Assembly: GCF_020442045.1 (NCBI RefSeq)
Contig: NZ_JAGRLA010000091.1
Coordinates: 1 to 46,063, forward strand
Source: Bauldia sp.
Lineage (GTDB): Bacteria; Pseudomonadota; Alphaproteobacteria; Rhizobiales; Kaistiaceae
DNA: 46,063 bases
Reading direction: 5' to 3'
A program made the translations under genes and the position numbers. Shown in pieces: positions 19,711-30,361 of this stretch. Each line of letters starts with the position of its first letter. Within the stretch, counting starts at the first letter, position 1. The notes beneath the pieces were generated by a model, which had not been told where the DNA came from, did not search any database, and saw only the letters and a program-made list of their open reading frames with translations.

Positions 19711-21056
19711 CCGCCAACCTTTTCGTCATCTGTTGCGGCCCACCACGGGGCCGGATCAATCGAAGTTCCATCTTTCCGGAACTCGATATAGAGCACGGGC
19801 TGGGTCGAAACTATGTCCACGTCGCCGGCACTCGCAAGTTTTGGCGAAGCCATCATCGCCACTGGCTCGCCGGCTAGTACGAATTGGCCGAGCTGGACGT
19901 TGATCTGGTCCATGCCCGCCAGGAGCACATGATACCCGTCGCCCGCGTTGATGATCAAGAGTTTGCCATAGCTGCGGAAGGGCCCGGCGTAGACGATCCA
20001 GCCGTCCGAAGGGGCGTTGACCTGGGCATTCGGCCGGGTCGCGACGGACATGCCCTCGCTGCGGTTGCCGAGCCCGTCGGCCTCACCATAGGCGCGAATG
20101 GTCTTGCCGCTGGCGGGCAGCGGCAGGAGGCCGCGGGCGTCGGCAAAGGCGACCGCCGGGGCGAGCCGGTCCGATTCGCCGAGCGAATCGGGGGGAACCC
20201 GGTTTTTGGCGATTTCGGCGGCTTCCCGCCGCTTTGCGGCTGCCGCGTCGGCCTCGGCCTTGGCGCGGGCGGCGGCGGCCACCTCCTTTTCCATCCGGGC
20301 GATCAGATCCTTGAGGCTCGTCGCCTGCTCGGCGAGCTGGGTGGCGCGCCGCTCCTGCTCGGCGAGCTGGGCGGCCGAGGCATCGCGCTGCTTCTGGCGC
20401 TCGGCGATGAGGAATTCGGTACGGGCGCGATCCTCGGCGAGCGATTCCATGTCGTTCCGCATGCGGTCGCGCTCGCGGGCGAGTTCATTTTTCAGTGATA
20501 CCAGCTGGCCGAGCTCGGCGGAGAGCTTGTCGGCGGCCTTGCGCAGGTCGGGCACCACGGCACCGAGGAGAATCGCGCTCCTGACCGAGGTGAGTGCGTC
20601 TTCCGGCCGCACCAGGATCGCCGGGGGCGGACGCCGGCCAATCCGCTGCAGGGCGGCGAGGACCTCGCCGAGAACGCCGCGCTGCCGGGCCAGCGAGGCC
20701 CTGAGGGCATCCTCGTTCTTCACCAGGGCCTTGATTCGCGTCTCGGTCTCGCCGATCCGGCCTTCCATCGACTGGACGCGCTTGCCGGCCTCGATCAAGG
20801 CCTGGTTGAGGGTCCCGCGATCCTTGTCGAGCGCCTCGATCTCGGCCCGCAACTCGGCAAGGCGCTCGTCGGTCAGCGCGATGTCGCGGGCAACCTGCTC
20901 AAGCTCCGCCTGGCGGGCGGCGCGGGCGGCCTTCGCCATCTCCGCCGGATCCTCGGCGGCGGCCAAGGCCGGCGGCGCGGCGAGCGCCACCGCGGCCAGA
21001 ACCATGCCGGCGGTCCATCGCGACCTGAAATCAACCACAATCGGCCCCAAATCCAT
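19707..21056 (-). CDS. envC: Murein hydrolase activator EnvC-like, degenerate LytM domain
   Basis: EnvC-type proteins activate septal amidases for daughter-cell separation. The 449-residue protein has an N-terminal export signal (hydrophobic to about residue 33, APPALAAAED), long coiled coils from about 38 to 275 that are rich in Glu, Arg and Ala, and a C-terminal M23/LytM fold (about 320-430). The zinc ligands expected in active M23 peptidases are missing: the HxxxD segment reads GNRSEGMSV and the HxH segment reads YHVLLAGM. That is the mark of an activator rather than an enzyme. Another start (GTG, VDFRSR) lies six codons in. It is followed by ctpA with a 4-base overlap. Confidence 0.9.
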   Translation of the reverse strand: MDLGPIVVDFRSRWTAGMVLAAVALAAPPALAAAEDPAEMAKAARAARQAELEQVARDIALTDERLAELRAEIEALDKDRGTLNQALIEAGKRVQSMEGRIGETETRIKALVKNEDALRASLARQRGVLGEVLAALQRIGRRPPPAILVRPEDALTSVRSAILLGAVVPDLRKAADKLSAELGQLVSLKNELARERDRMRNDMESLAEDRARTEFLIAERQKQRDASAAQLAEQERRATQLAEQATSLKDLIARMEKEVAAAARAKAEADAAAAKRREAAEIAKNRVPPDSLGESDRLAPAVAFADARGLLPLPASGKTIRAYGEADGLGNRSEGMSVATRPNAQVNAPSDGWIVYAGPFRSYGKLLIINAGDGYHVLLAGMDQINVQLGQFVLAGEPVAMMASPKLASAGDVDIVSTQPVLYIEFRKDGTSIDPAPWWAATDDEKVGG

Positions 21057-21174
21057 CCTTCCTTCGACAGGGTAGGACCAGCAGGATTAACGATCTGTCA
21101 ACCAACCCCGGGGACCTGAAGCGTGCCGGGAAATTGCGGCTGAAGCGCGACCCGGCAGGCTCCGCCGGCGGCGC

Positions 21175-21654
21175 TCAGTCGCGGTGATAGGGGTGGCCGG
21201 AGAGGATGGTGACCGTCCGGTAGAGCTGTTCGGCGAGCATGATCCGGACGAGCTGATGCGGCCATGTCACCGCGCCGAAGGCAAGCCGGAGGTCGGCCCG
21301 GGCGATCAGGTCCGGCGCCAGGCCGTCCGGCCCGCCAATGGCGAAAACCAGGTCGCGGGCGCCGGAATCCCGCCATTCGGCGATCTTTCCGGCAAACGAG
21401 CGACTGTCGAGACTCCTGCCGCCTTCGTCGAGAACGACCAGGAGCGCGCCCGGGGGCAGGAGGGCCGCAAGGCTCTCGCCTTCGGCCTGCTTGCGCTCCG
21501 ACGCCTGCCGGGCGCTGCTTTCGGGCAATTCGCGGAGGTCGAAGGTCAGGCCGAGTTGCCGGCCGGCGCGGGCGGCGCGGTCGACATAGCGGTCGAGCAG
21601 CACGCGTTCCGGCCCCGCCTTGAGCCGGCCGATCGCCGCGACGACGACCTTCAT
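21175..21654 (-). CDS. rlmH: 23S rRNA (pseudouridine1915-N3)-methyltransferase RlmH
   Basis: RlmH is a SPOUT-class methyltransferase acting on helix 69 of 70S ribosomes. The start at ATG 21654 (MKVVVAAIGRLKAGPERVLL) gives 159 residues, the family length; the open frame extends upstream but without homology. The knotted AdoMet site is visible as FAIGGPDGLAP and the C-terminal LAFGAVTWPHQLVRIMLAEQ, ending in the near-invariant SGHPYHRD. It follows rsfS after 106 bases in the conserved nadD-rsfS-rlmH order. Confidence 0.95.
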   Translation of the reverse strand: MKVVVAAIGRLKAGPERVLLDRYVDRAARAGRQLGLTFDLRELPESSARQASERKQAEGESLAALLPPGALLVVLDEGGRSLDSRSFAGKIAEWRDSGARDLVFAIGGPDGLAPDLIARADLRLAFGAVTWPHQLVRIMLAEQLYRTVTILSGHPYHRD

Positions 21655-21760
21655 CGAGACAAGATCCCGACCGAGACGGCGGATGGCCCTTCCCGATCGC
21701 GTCCCCCCGGCCTCGCATCGGCTAAGGGCAATCCCGCCCTTCCCGGCGATATTCCGGCGG

Positions 21761-22075
21761 TCAGGCCGCCTCCACGCCCCGCCACATCTTCTCGATGTTG
21801 TAGAAGTCCCGGACTTCGGGCCGGAAAACGTGGACGATGACATCGCCGGTGTCGACGAGCACCCAGTCGCAGGATTTCTGTCCCTCGACACGGATGTCGC
21901 GAATGCCGGCCGACTTGAGGTCCTGGATCAGTCGGTCCGCCAGTGAACCGACGTGACGATGCGACCGTCCCGACGCGACGACCATATAGTCGCCGATCGT
22001 GGTCTTGCCGGTGATGTCGATTGAGGTCACGTCCTCGGCTTTGGAGTCGTCAAGGCTCTTGAGGACTACGTTCAA
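21761..22075 (-). CDS. rsfS: Ribosomal silencing factor RsfS, start codon uncertain
   Basis: RsfS binds L14 and blocks subunit joining under starvation. The core is complete: SLDDSKAEDVTSIDITGKTT, DYMVVASGRSHRHV, DWVLVDTGDVIVHVFRPEVR and FYNIEKMW. The coordinates use the only ATG/GTG/TTG in the frame, a TTG at 22075 giving 104 residues, but family likeness continues upstream of it (TAADALNVVLKSL), so that start is probably too short. Upstream, up to the in-frame TGA at 22195, possible unusual starts are CTG at 22162 (GGAAGGGA seven bases before; would read MTTALRSE, 133 residues) and ATT at 22132 (AGGAG ten bases before). No better codon exists. Gene order nadD-rsfS-rlmH is standard. Confidence 0.88.
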   Translation of the reverse strand: MNVVLKSLDDSKAEDVTSIDITGKTTIGDYMVVASGRSHRHVGSLADRLIQDLKSAGIRDIRVEGQKSCDWVLVDTGDVIVHVFRPEVRDFYNIEKMWRGVEAA

Positions 22076-22238
22076 CGCGTCCGCAGCGGTGAGGTCACTG
22101 CTCGCAGGCGCAATGGGGGGAGAACGAAGAATCGCGCTCTCGCTCCTGAGTGCCGTGGTCAGTGTCTGGTCCCTTCCCAGGTTGTTGCCGGCTCATACCA
22201 CCGACTGTCCGGAAGATAAGCCCTTGGCGGTGACGGTT

Positions 22239-22865
22239 TCAAGACGCCTGACGACGTTGCCTGAGCAGGGTCGAGGACAGCGGAATATGGGGCGTGGGGA
22301 GGAAAACCCAGGCCGGCGGCGTCATCAAGGCCAGCCGGGCGGCCTCGCGATCGGGTATCCGGAAGCGGGCCAGGGCCCTGGCGGCGGGCGAGGAAAGCGC
22401 CTTGAGGGCAAGGCCCGGCCGGTTGAACACGGCGATCGGCACACTGTCGGCGATGCCCCGCCAGTCCCGCCAGTGGTGGAACGTCGCCAGGTTGTCGGCG
22501 CCCATCATCCAGACGGGATGGACGCCGGCAAGGCGGGGGGCGAGCCGGCGCAGCGTCTCGGCGGTGTAGTTGGTCCGAAGCGCCGCCTCGACCCCGGTCA
22601 CCTTGATTCGCGGATCGTCGGCGAGCCTGCGCGCGGCGGCGATCCGGCGGTCGAGGTCCTCGGACGGGGCGTCGCGTTTCAGCGGGTTCTGCGGCGAGAC
22701 CAGCCACCAGACCTGGTCGAGGCCGAGGGCGCGAAGCGCCACCAGGCTGACCTCGCGATGACCGGCATGCGGCGGGTCGAAGGACCCGCCGAAGAGGCCG
22801 ATCCTCATTCCCGGCTGAATATGGGGCAGGCGAACCGAGGTCCTCGAGGCGCTGACGGCGACCAT
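22239..22865 (-). CDS. nadD: Nicotinate-nucleotide adenylyltransferase
   Basis: NadD joins AMP to nicotinate mononucleotide to give deamido-NAD. The 208-residue protein shows the nucleotidyltransferase signature GLFGGSFDPPHAGH (HxGH) at about residues 23-36, the WMMGADNLATFHHW substrate region and the C-terminal SSTLLR motif. ATG 22865 adds 19 residues before MRIGLFGG; such leaders are common in alphaproteobacterial NadD, but ATG 22808 remains possible. It is 11 bases after the proA stop, in the same operon. Confidence 0.94.
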   Translation of the reverse strand: MVAVSASRTSVRLPHIQPGMRIGLFGGSFDPPHAGHREVSLVALRALGLDQVWWLVSPQNPLKRDAPSEDLDRRIAAARRLADDPRIKVTGVEAALRTNYTAETLRRLAPRLAGVHPVWMMGADNLATFHHWRDWRGIADSVPIAVFNRPGLALKALSSPAARALARFRIPDREAARLALMTPPAWVFLPTPHIPLSSTLLRQRRQAS

Positions 22866-22876
22866 CGGAGGCTGGA

Positions 22877-24175
22877 TCAGGCCCGCACCTGGCCGGAACC
22901 GCGTACCCGGTATTTGAAGCTGGTGAGCTGCTCGACACCGACCGGACCGCGGGCGTGCATCTTGCCGGTGGCGATGCCGATCTCGGCGCCCATGCCGAAT
23001 TCGCCGCCATCGGCGAACTGGGTGGAGGCGTTGTGGAGGACGATGGCGCTGTCGACCCGTGACATGAAACGCTCGGCGGCCGCCTTGTCGTCGGTGATGA
23101 TCGCGTCGGTGTGATGGGAGCCGTAATGCTCGATGTGGTCGATCGCCGCCCTGATGCCGTCGACGACCTTCACCGAGATGATCGCATCGAGATATTCGGT
23201 CGACCAGTCGCTCTCGGCCGCCGGGGTGACGCCCGGCACGACCGCGCGGCTCTGCTCGTCGCCACGGACCATGCAGCCGGCTTCCTTCAGCGCGACGATC
23301 AGGGGCTTGAGATGCGTGTCGGCGACCTTGCCGTCGACCAGCAGGGTCTCGACCGCGCCGCAGATTCCGGGCCGGCGCATCTTGGCGTTGACGACGATCT
23401 CCCGCGCCATGTCGAGGTCGGCGTCGCGATCGACATAGATGTGGCAGATGCCCTCGAGGTGGGCGAAGACGGGAACCCGCGCCTCGTTCTGGACGCGGGC
23501 GACGAGGCTCTTGCCGCCGCGCGGGACGATGACGTCGATCGCGCCGCTGAGGCCGGAGAGCATGTAGCCGACGGCGATGCGCTCGCGGGTCGGGACGATC
23601 TGGATCGCCTCCTTCGGCAGGCCGGCCGCCTCAAGGCCCTCGACCAGGCAGGCATGGATGGCGGCGGAGGTGCGGAAGGAATCCGATCCACCGCGCAGGA
23701 TGGCGGCGTTGCCGGCCTTGACGCAAAGCGCGCCCGCATCGGCGGTGACGTTCGGCCGGCTCTCATAGATGATGCCGATGACGCCGAGCGGCGTCCGGAC
23801 CCGCTCGATGTGGAGCCCGTTCGGCCGGTCCCACTCGGCCAGCACCGTTCCGATCGGATCGGGCAGGGCGGCGATTTCCTCTATGCCGGTCGCCATCGCC
23901 TCGACGCGCCCGGCGTCGAGCGTCAACCGGTCGACGAAGGCATCGGCGGTCTTCGCCTCCCTGGCGTCGGTAACGTCGAGCGCGTTTTCGGCGAGGATCT
24001 TCTCCTCGTTGCCGCGGATGGCGGCGGCCATCGCCTTCAGCGCGGCGTTCTTTTCCTTGGTCGTCGCATTGGCAAGCCGTCGGGCGGCTTCCTTCGCCGC
24101 CCGGCCGATTGCGGCCATCTCGGCCCCGATATCGGCACCGGCGCTCGCATCGTCGCGTGCTTCGGCAAGGCTCAT
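22877..24175 (-). CDS. proA: Gamma-glutamyl phosphate reductase
   Basis: ProA reduces gamma-glutamyl phosphate to glutamate semialdehyde with NADPH, the second step of proline synthesis. The 432-residue length is normal. The ALDH-type active site contains Cys272 in [13 protein letters not shown], and the family regions [39 protein letters not shown] and [20 protein letters not shown] are intact. It lies between nadD and the DMT transporter; its usual partner proB is 1.1 kb upstream, separated by a rightward gene. Confidence 0.97.
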   Translation of the reverse strand: MSLAEARDDASAGADIGAEMAAIGRAAKEAARRLANATTKEKNAALKAMAAAIRGNEEKILAENALDVTDAREAKTADAFVDRLTLDAGRVEAMATGIEEIAALPDPIGTVLAEWDRPNGLHIERVRTPLGVIGIIYESRPNVTADAGALCVKAGNAAILRGGSDSFRTSAAIHACLVEGLEAAGLPKEAIQIVPTRERIAVGYMLSGLSGAIDVIVPRGGKSLVARVQNEARVPVFAHLEGICHIYVDRDADLDMAREIVVNAKMRRPGICGAVETLLVDGKVADTHLKPLIVALKEAGCMVRGDEQSRAVVPGVTPAAESDWSTEYLDAIISVKVVDGIRAAIDHIEHYGSHHTDAIITDDKAAAERFMSRVDSAIVLHNASTQFADGGEFGMGAEIGIATGKMHARGPVGVEQLTSFKYRVRGSGQVRA

Positions 24176-24330
24176 GACGCGTTCCTTCGCGGGACGGATT
24201 TCCGGAAAGCAAGGTGTTTTGCACCAAAAGCGGCGCCGCGCAAGCTATCTGCGGCTGGACTTGGCCGAGTCTTCGCGTCATGAACGGTGCCCCGCCGCCG
24301 CTTGCGGCAGGCATCTTCGGCATTCCTCCC

Positions 24331-25251
24331 ATGACCTCGGCATCGACCCGGATCGACCGCACCCACGACGAAAACATCCCGCTCGGCATCGGACTGATGG
24401 TGCTCGGGATGTTCATGTTCTCGGTCAACGACGTACTCGGCAAGTGGATGGTCGCGACCTACGCGGTCGCCCAGCTCATGTTGCTGCGGAGCGTCGGCGC
24501 GGTGATGGTGATGACGCCGGTGCTCGGCAGGCCGGGCCATGCCGAGATGCTGCGGATGCCGCGGCCGCTGCTCCAGGCGCTGCGGGTCGTGCTGGCGACC
24601 GCCGAAAGCCTCTGCTTCTACACCGCGGTGGTGGTGCTGCCGCTGGCGGACGCCTTCACCTATTACCTCGCCGGGCCGATCTACGTGACGGTGCTCGCGG
24701 TGATCTTTCTCGGCGAGAAGGTCGGCTGGCGCCGATGGCTGGCGGTGCTGGTCGGCTTCGTCGGGGTGGTCATCGCCCTGCAGCCGGGCGCCGGCGCCTT
24801 CGGCTGGCATGCGCTGATCGCCTTCGCCGGGAGCCTCTTCTACGCGGCGCTGATGATCCTGACCCGGGTGCTGCGCGGCACGTCGCCGACGGTGATGGCC
24901 GCCTCCCAGGTGTGGGGCGGGGTCCTGTTCGGGGCGCTGGCGGCGCCGGTCGACTGGGTGCCGCTGGCCAGCGTCGGCGACGCGCTGCTGCTGGCGCTGA
25001 TCGGAGTCATCGCGGTGACAGCGATCGTCATGGTCAACCGCTCGCTGAAGCTCGCGCCGGCCTCGGTCGTCGTGCCGTATCAGTACACGCTGATCCTATG
25101 GGCGGTGGTGTTCGGCTATTTCGTCTTCGGCGGCATCCCGACGCTGCCGACGATGATCGGCGCCCTGCTGATCGTCGCCTCCGGCCTCTTCATCTTCTTC
25201 CGCGAGAACAAGGTGACGAAGGTCGAGCCCGACGTGGTGACCGGGCCGTAG
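24331..25251 (+). CDS. DMT superfamily (EamA) transporter
   Basis: This is an inner-membrane carrier with ten hydrophobic segments in two EamA repeats, starting at IPLGIGLMVLGMFMFSVNDV and again near HALIAFAGSLFYAALMIL. Start ATG 24331 (MTSASTRIDRTHDENIPLG) gives 306 residues, the usual size; ATG 24280 and a still earlier codon are possible but add non-conserved sequence, and none has a good ribosome-binding site. The substrate is unknown; relatives export amino acids or metabolites. It is the only rightward gene between 18 and 30 kb, sitting between proB and proA and breaking the conserved order. It converges on proB with an 11-base gap. Confidence 0.85.
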   Translation: MTSASTRIDRTHDENIPLGIGLMVLGMFMFSVNDVLGKWMVATYAVAQLMLLRSVGAVMVMTPVLGRPGHAEMLRMPRPLLQALRVVLATAESLCFYTAVVVLPLADAFTYYLAGPIYVTVLAVIFLGEKVGWRRWLAVLVGFVGVVIALQPGAGAFGWHALIAFAGSLFYAALMILTRVLRGTSPTVMAASQVWGGVLFGALAAPVDWVPLASVGDALLLALIGVIAVTAIVMVNRSLKLAPASVVVPYQYTLILWAVVFGYFVFGGIPTLPTMIGALLIVASGLFIFFRENKVTKVEPDVVTGP

Positions 25252-25262
25252 GGACGGGGGGC

Positions 25263-26378
25263 CTACTCGCCCCTCAGCGCCATGTCGTCGCGATGGATCA
25301 TCTCGGCGCGGCCGGCAAAGCCGAGGATCGTCTCGATCTCGCGGCTGTTGCGACCGGCGATGCGTTCGGCATCGCCGGCATCATAGGCGACGAGGCCGCG
25401 CCCGACCTCGGCCCCGGCGGGATCGAGGATCGCGACCGCGTCGCCGCGATGGAAGTGGCCGCGGACGGTCCTGACGCCTGCCGGCAGCAGGCTCTTGCCG
25501 GCGCGAAGCGCCCTGACCGCACCATCGTCGACAACCAGGGCGCCGTGGGTCTCGACGTGACCCGATATCCATTTCTTGCGGGCCCTGACCGGATTGGTCT
25601 GGGCGGTGAACCAGGTGCAGCGCTCGCCTTCGGCGATACGGCGGAGCGGATGCAAGGCGTGGCCGCTGGCGATCAGCATCGCCGTGCCGGCGGCGGTGGC
25701 GATCTTGGCGGCTTCGATCTTGGTCAGCATGCCGCCGCGCGACAGCTCGGACCCGGCGCTGCCGGCCATCGCCTCGATCTCGGCAGTCACGCGTGGGACC
25801 AGCGGCAGGTGATGGGCATCGGGATCGGACTTCGGCGGCGCCGAGTAGAGGCCGTCGATATCGGACAGCAGGATCAGGAGATCGGCGCTGATCATCGTCG
25901 CGACCCGCGCGGCGAGGCGGTCATTGTCGCCGTAGCGGATCTCGGTGGTGGCGACGGTGTCGTTCTCGTTGATCACCGGCACGGCGCCGAGCTTGAGGAG
26001 CGTGGTGATCGTCGAGCGCGCGTTGAGATAGCGCCGGCGCTCCTCGGTGTCGTCGAGGGTGAGGAGAACCTGGCCGGCGGTGAAGCCATGGCGGTGGAGG
26101 GTCTCGGCCCAGGCGCGGGCGAGGGCGACCTGGCCGACGGCGGCCGCCGCCTGGCTCTCCTCGAGCCTGAGCGTGCCGCGGGGAAGGCCGAGGATCCGGC
26201 GGCCAAGGGCGATCGCGCCGGAGGAGACGATCAGCAGCTCCTGGCCGTTGGCGGCGACGGTGGCGAGATCGGCGGCGAGCGCGTCGAGCCACTGATGGCG
26301 GATGCCGCTGTCCTCGACCAGCAGCGAGGAGCCGATCTTGACGACGATGCGATGGAAACGGGCGACGGTCGGGGTCAC
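25263..26378 (-). CDS. proB: Glutamate 5-kinase
   Basis: ProB phosphorylates glutamate at the gamma-carboxyl, the first and proline-inhibited step of proline synthesis. The 371-residue protein has the amino-acid-kinase domain ([49 protein letters not shown]-like [12 protein letters not shown]) and a C-terminal PUA domain (about 280-360, [20 protein letters not shown]). The ATG overlaps the vapC stop as ATGA, so its translation appears coupled to the toxin gene. The usual partner obgE lies upstream of the toxin-antitoxin pair. Confidence 0.96.
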   Translation of the reverse strand: MTPTVARFHRIVVKIGSSLLVEDSGIRHQWLDALAADLATVAANGQELLIVSSGAIALGRRILGLPRGTLRLEESQAAAAVGQVALARAWAETLHRHGFTAGQVLLTLDDTEERRRYLNARSTITTLLKLGAVPVINENDTVATTEIRYGDNDRLAARVATMISADLLILLSDIDGLYSAPPKSDPDAHHLPLVPRVTAEIEAMAGSAGSELSRGGMLTKIEAAKIATAAGTAMLIASGHALHPLRRIAEGERCTWFTAQTNPVRARKKWISGHVETHGALVVDDGAVRALRAGKSLLPAGVRTVRGHFHRGDAVAILDPAGAEVGRGLVAYDAGDAERIAGRNSREIETILGFAGRAEMIHRDDMALRGE

Positions 26379-26767
26379 GGGAGAGCCGGGGCTATGTCGG
26401 TTTGGGCGAAGTCGTCGCCCTTGAACAGGAGCGGGACGCCGTGCGTGCTGGCCACCGCATAGGCCATGCAGTCGCAGATGTTGAGCTGCGCCGGGTGACC
26501 GCGTCCCTTGCCGAAGCGGTCGAAGGCCTGGGTCGCGGCCGCGTACATCTCCAGGGAAAAGGCGACGGAATGAACCTGGGGCGGCAGCAGGAAGCGGGTG
26601 ACGAACGCGTCCGGATCGTCCACCTTCGACGCCAACACCAACCGGACCTCGAGAAGCGTCGGCGTCCCGACCAGGGCCTCGCGGCGCGCGATTTCCCGGC
26701 TATACGCTTCCTCTTCGGGTTCCGCCAATGCGATGGCGACGATCGCCGACGTGTCGAGCGCGATCAT
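26375..26767 (-). CDS. vapC: VapC-type PIN-domain ribonuclease toxin
   Basis: VapC toxins are Mg-dependent RNases, often cutting tRNA, held inactive by VapB. The 130-residue protein has the PIN acidic residues: Asp5 in [11 protein letters not shown], Glu near residue 40 in TLLEVRLVL, Asp in [11 protein letters not shown] and a final Asp in [11 protein letters not shown]. This Rv0624/FitB-like arrangement is complete, so the toxin should be active. It overlaps vapB by 4 bases upstream and proB by 4 bases downstream. The tight join to an essential-pathway gene is unusual. Confidence 0.92.
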   Translation of the reverse strand: MIALDTSAIVAIALAEPEEEAYSREIARREALVGTPTLLEVRLVLASKVDDPDAFVTRFLLPPQVHSVAFSLEMYAAATQAFDRFGKGRGHPAQLNICDCMAYAVASTHGVPLLFKGDDFAQTDIAPALP

Positions 26768-27033
26768 ATGGGAAGGCCGGACTCATCGTACATGTCGCCA
26801 TGTTCGGAGGTCGCTCCCGGCTTCTTGTGCCGCGCGGTTTCGCGGGAAAGCTCGCGGAGTGCCTCGTAGGTCGCGCGCTGTTCCGGCGTCAGGTCATCGC
26901 GGCAGGGGAGCTTCGCGCCATAGTCGCGCAGTGCCGCCTCGACGACCTCGGTGATCGTGCGGCCGGTCTCCCCGGCGATGACATGAGCGAGCCGGTAGAC
27001 TTCGTCGTTACGGATGTTGAGCTGCCTGGTCAT
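26764..27033 (-). CDS. vapB: VapB-type antitoxin (Rv0623 / PSK-operon family)
   Basis: The 89-residue antitoxin should bind VapC through its C terminus and the operator through its N terminus. The N-terminal MTRQLNIRNDEVYRLAHVIA and TGRTITEVVEAALRDY match the Rv0623-like ribbon-helix-helix family; the C terminus is charged and probably disordered. An AAGGAG sits eight bases before the ATG. Its own promoter and paired GCTAGC sequences lie in the 59-base gap after obgE. Its stop overlaps the vapC start as ATGA. Confidence 0.9.
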   Translation of the reverse strand: MTRQLNIRNDEVYRLAHVIAGETGRTITEVVEAALRDYGAKLPCRDDLTPEQRATYEALRELSRETARHKKPGATSEHGDMYDESGLPI

Positions 27034-27063
27034 AGCTAGCTCTCCTTCGAATTGATGCTAGCA

Positions 27064-27092
27064 CATATAATCGTCAGATACTTAACGGACAA
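27064..27092 (-). promoter_or_regulatory. Candidate vapBC promoter and operator region
   Basis: Read leftward: TTGTCC (27087-27092), 17-base spacer, TATATG (27064-27069). The stretch is visibly AT-rich against its surroundings. GCTAGC occurs twice between here and the vapB ATG, the second copy inside AGCTAGCT next to the start, which would suit autoregulation by VapBC. This promoter could also drive the downstream proB. Confidence 0.45.
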
Positions 27093-28652
<1,560 letters not shown>

Positions 28653-28678
<26 letters not shown>

Positions 28679-29237
28679 CGCTCTCCTCTCCGGTGCCGGA
28701 TGCCCACGACTTCAGGCTTGCCCAGTTACGCCGCTCGAGCACGTAGCGCTCGACGGGGATGGCGCCGAGCGACACCGGCGAGCGGACCATGCCGGTCTCG
28801 CGGAACTGGAAGCCGCATTTCTCGATCACCCGGCGAGCACGGCTGTTGCTGACCCGGTTGGAGCACCAGACGGCGGTGGCGCCGGTGTCGGCGAAGGCGA
28901 GATCGACGACCGCCTGGGTCGCCTCGGTGGCATAGCCGCGACCCCAGAAAGCCTCGCCGATCCAGGTCGCGACCTCGATCGCATCCGGGCGGTCGGACAT
29001 CGGACCGTAGCCGCTGATGCCGATGGTCGAGCGGACGCTGCGGCTGACCACGGCGAGCGTCCTGCCGCCCGAGCGCCAGTAGTCGCCGGGCGCCGCGGCG
29101 AGGTTGCGGGCAACCACCGGGTCGGCGGCTAGTCCGATCGCCCGGTCGCGCTCGTCCTCGGTCGGCGTCTTGAGGATCAGGCGCCGGGTGATGATCGGCC
29201 GGTGGTCGGGATCGCCGTCATCATGCTGGTCTGACAT
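28653..29237 (-). CDS. GNAT N-acetyltransferase (RimJ/RimL-like), second copy
   Basis: The 194-residue protein from ATG 29237 (MSDQHDDGDPDHRPIITRR) has the same fold as its neighbour: RRLILKTPTEDERDRAI, EVATWIGEAFWGRGYATEAT and NRVSNSRARRVIEKCGF. A longer frame upstream is rejected because the rpmA terminator lies inside it (29254-29287). The start is only 16 bases after the terminator's U-run, so expression may depend on read-through or on a promoter I cannot see. The pair with the next gene looks like an old tandem duplication, now clearly diverged. Confidence 0.87.
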
Positions 29238-29253
29238 GGCTCGCTCCGAACGG

Positions 29254-29287
29254 AAAAAAAAGGGGAGATGGCGCCCATCTCCCCTTT
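29254..29287 (-). terminator. Intrinsic terminator of the rplU-rpmA operon
   Basis: Read leftward, an 11-base perfect stem AGGGGAGATGG / CCATCTCCCCT (29261-29271 with 29275-29285, flanked by A/T pairs) with a three-base loop is followed directly by a run of seven to eight T. It starts 55 bases after the rpmA stop. It is the clearest Rho-independent terminator in the window. Confidence 0.92.
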
Positions 29288-29341
29288 GAAACCGTTCAAA
29301 TCGCCGGGTCGATGTGACGCCGGCGGGAATCGTCATGCCGG

Positions 29342-29611
29342 CTATTTGTCAGCGGCAGCGGCCGGGTTGACCGATACATAGGTGCGACCACCCGCTTTGG
29401 TGCGGAAGGCAACCGTACCGTCGGTTTTGGCGAAGATCGTGTGATCCTTGCCGAGGCCGACATTGTCGCCGGGATGCCACTTGGTGCCGCGCTGACGCAC
29501 GATGATGTTGCCGGCAATCACCGACTCGCCACCGAACTTCTTCACGCCGAGACGGCGGCCCGCGGTATCGCGACCGTTGCGCGACGAGCCGCCTGCTTTC
29601 TTGTGAGCCAT
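29342..29611 (-). CDS. rpmA: 50S ribosomal protein L27
   Basis: L27 reaches the peptidyl-transferase centre with its flexible N terminus. The 89-residue protein begins [16 protein letters not shown] with no cleavable leader of the Firmicutes type and continues [20 protein letters not shown] and [20 protein letters not shown]. It is second in the rplU-rpmA operon, 16 bases after rplU, and is followed by a strong terminator. Confidence 0.97.
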   Translation of the reverse strand: MAHKKAGGSSRNGRDTAGRRLGVKKFGGESVIAGNIIVRQRGTKWHPGDNVGLGKDHTIFAKTDGTVAFRTKAGGRTYVSVNPAAAADK

Positions 29612-29627
29612 TGCCGGTTCTCCTGTC

Positions 29628-30254
29628 CTACTTGCCTTCGGCAGCCAGCGTCCTGGCCTGGTCGACCCAGCCCTCGCGCTCGATCCGCCCCTTGAAATTC
29701 AGTTCCTCGTCGACGCGGGTGATGTCTTCCTCCGTCCACGCCGCAATCTGCGCGAAGGCGGTGATGCCGAGGGCGTGGAGCTTCTTCTCCAGCACCGGGC
29801 CGACGCCGCTGAGGCGCTTCAGATCGTCGGCCGCAGCGGCGGGCGCCGCCTCAGCCCTGGCGGGCGGGGCTTCGACCGCGGGAGCCGGCTCGGCCTTCTT
29901 CTCGGCCTTGGCAGGCTTGGCGGCCTTGGCCGGCGCCTTGCCGTCGGTGAGGATCTCGCCGATGCGGACGACGGTCATCATCTGGCGATGGCCGCGGCTG
30001 CGCCGGGAATTCTGGCGGCGGCGCTTCTTGAAGACCAGGATCTTGTCGTTCCGGGTCTGGTCGACGATCTCCCCGGTCACCGTGGCGCCGGCGACGAAGG
30101 GGCCGCCGAGCGCGGTGTCCGACTCGCCACCAACGACGAGGACCTGCTCGAAAGAGACCTGGTCGCCGGCCTCGCCGTCGAGCCTGTCAACCTTGACCAG
30201 GTCGGCCGGCTCGACCCTGTATTGTTTTCCGCCGGTCTTGATCACTGCGAACAT
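29628..30254 (-). CDS. rplU: 50S ribosomal protein L21 with C-terminal helix-hairpin-helix extension
   Basis: The first 105 residues are L21 ([57 protein letters not shown]). An Ala/Lys/Pro-rich linker (about 110-140) leads to a helix-hairpin-helix domain of the kind seen in some L21 proteins and in NuoE/transposase tails: [20 protein letters not shown]. The total is 208 residues against about 103 for plain L21. This extension is common in alphaproteobacteria, so it is not a frameshift fusion. ATG 30254 is chosen; a GTG two codons earlier is possible. A consensus promoter lies 108 bases upstream. Confidence 0.95.
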   Translation of the reverse strand: MFAVIKTGGKQYRVEPADLVKVDRLDGEAGDQVSFEQVLVVGGESDTALGGPFVAGATVTGEIVDQTRNDKILVFKKRRRQNSRRSRGHRQMMTVVRIGEILTDGKAPAKAAKPAKAEKKAEPAPAVEAPPARAEAAPAAAADDLKRLSGVGPVLEKKLHALGITAFAQIAAWTEEDITRVDEELNFKGRIEREGWVDQARTLAAEGK

Positions 30255-30361
30255 GAACACGATCCAAGTCGATTTCCCCGATCGCCGACCGGGGCGGCAA
30301 GATTGCCCGAATTTGCAGAAACGAAAGGGCGCGACTTTGCAGCCGCGCCTGTTTCGCGCGC

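Noticed and set aside
23769..26462. 897-codon open frame on the plus strand
   Set aside because: It runs across proA antisense, the DMT gene in another frame and proB antisense. No real protein could share all three, and the translation is low in complexity.
29238..29336. N-terminal extension of the second acetyltransferase
   Set aside because: It would contain the rpmA terminator hairpin and T-run.
29628..30254. L21 as an accidental frameshift fusion
   Set aside because: The linker and helix-hairpin-helix tail are in frame, and this architecture is common in alphaproteobacterial L21.
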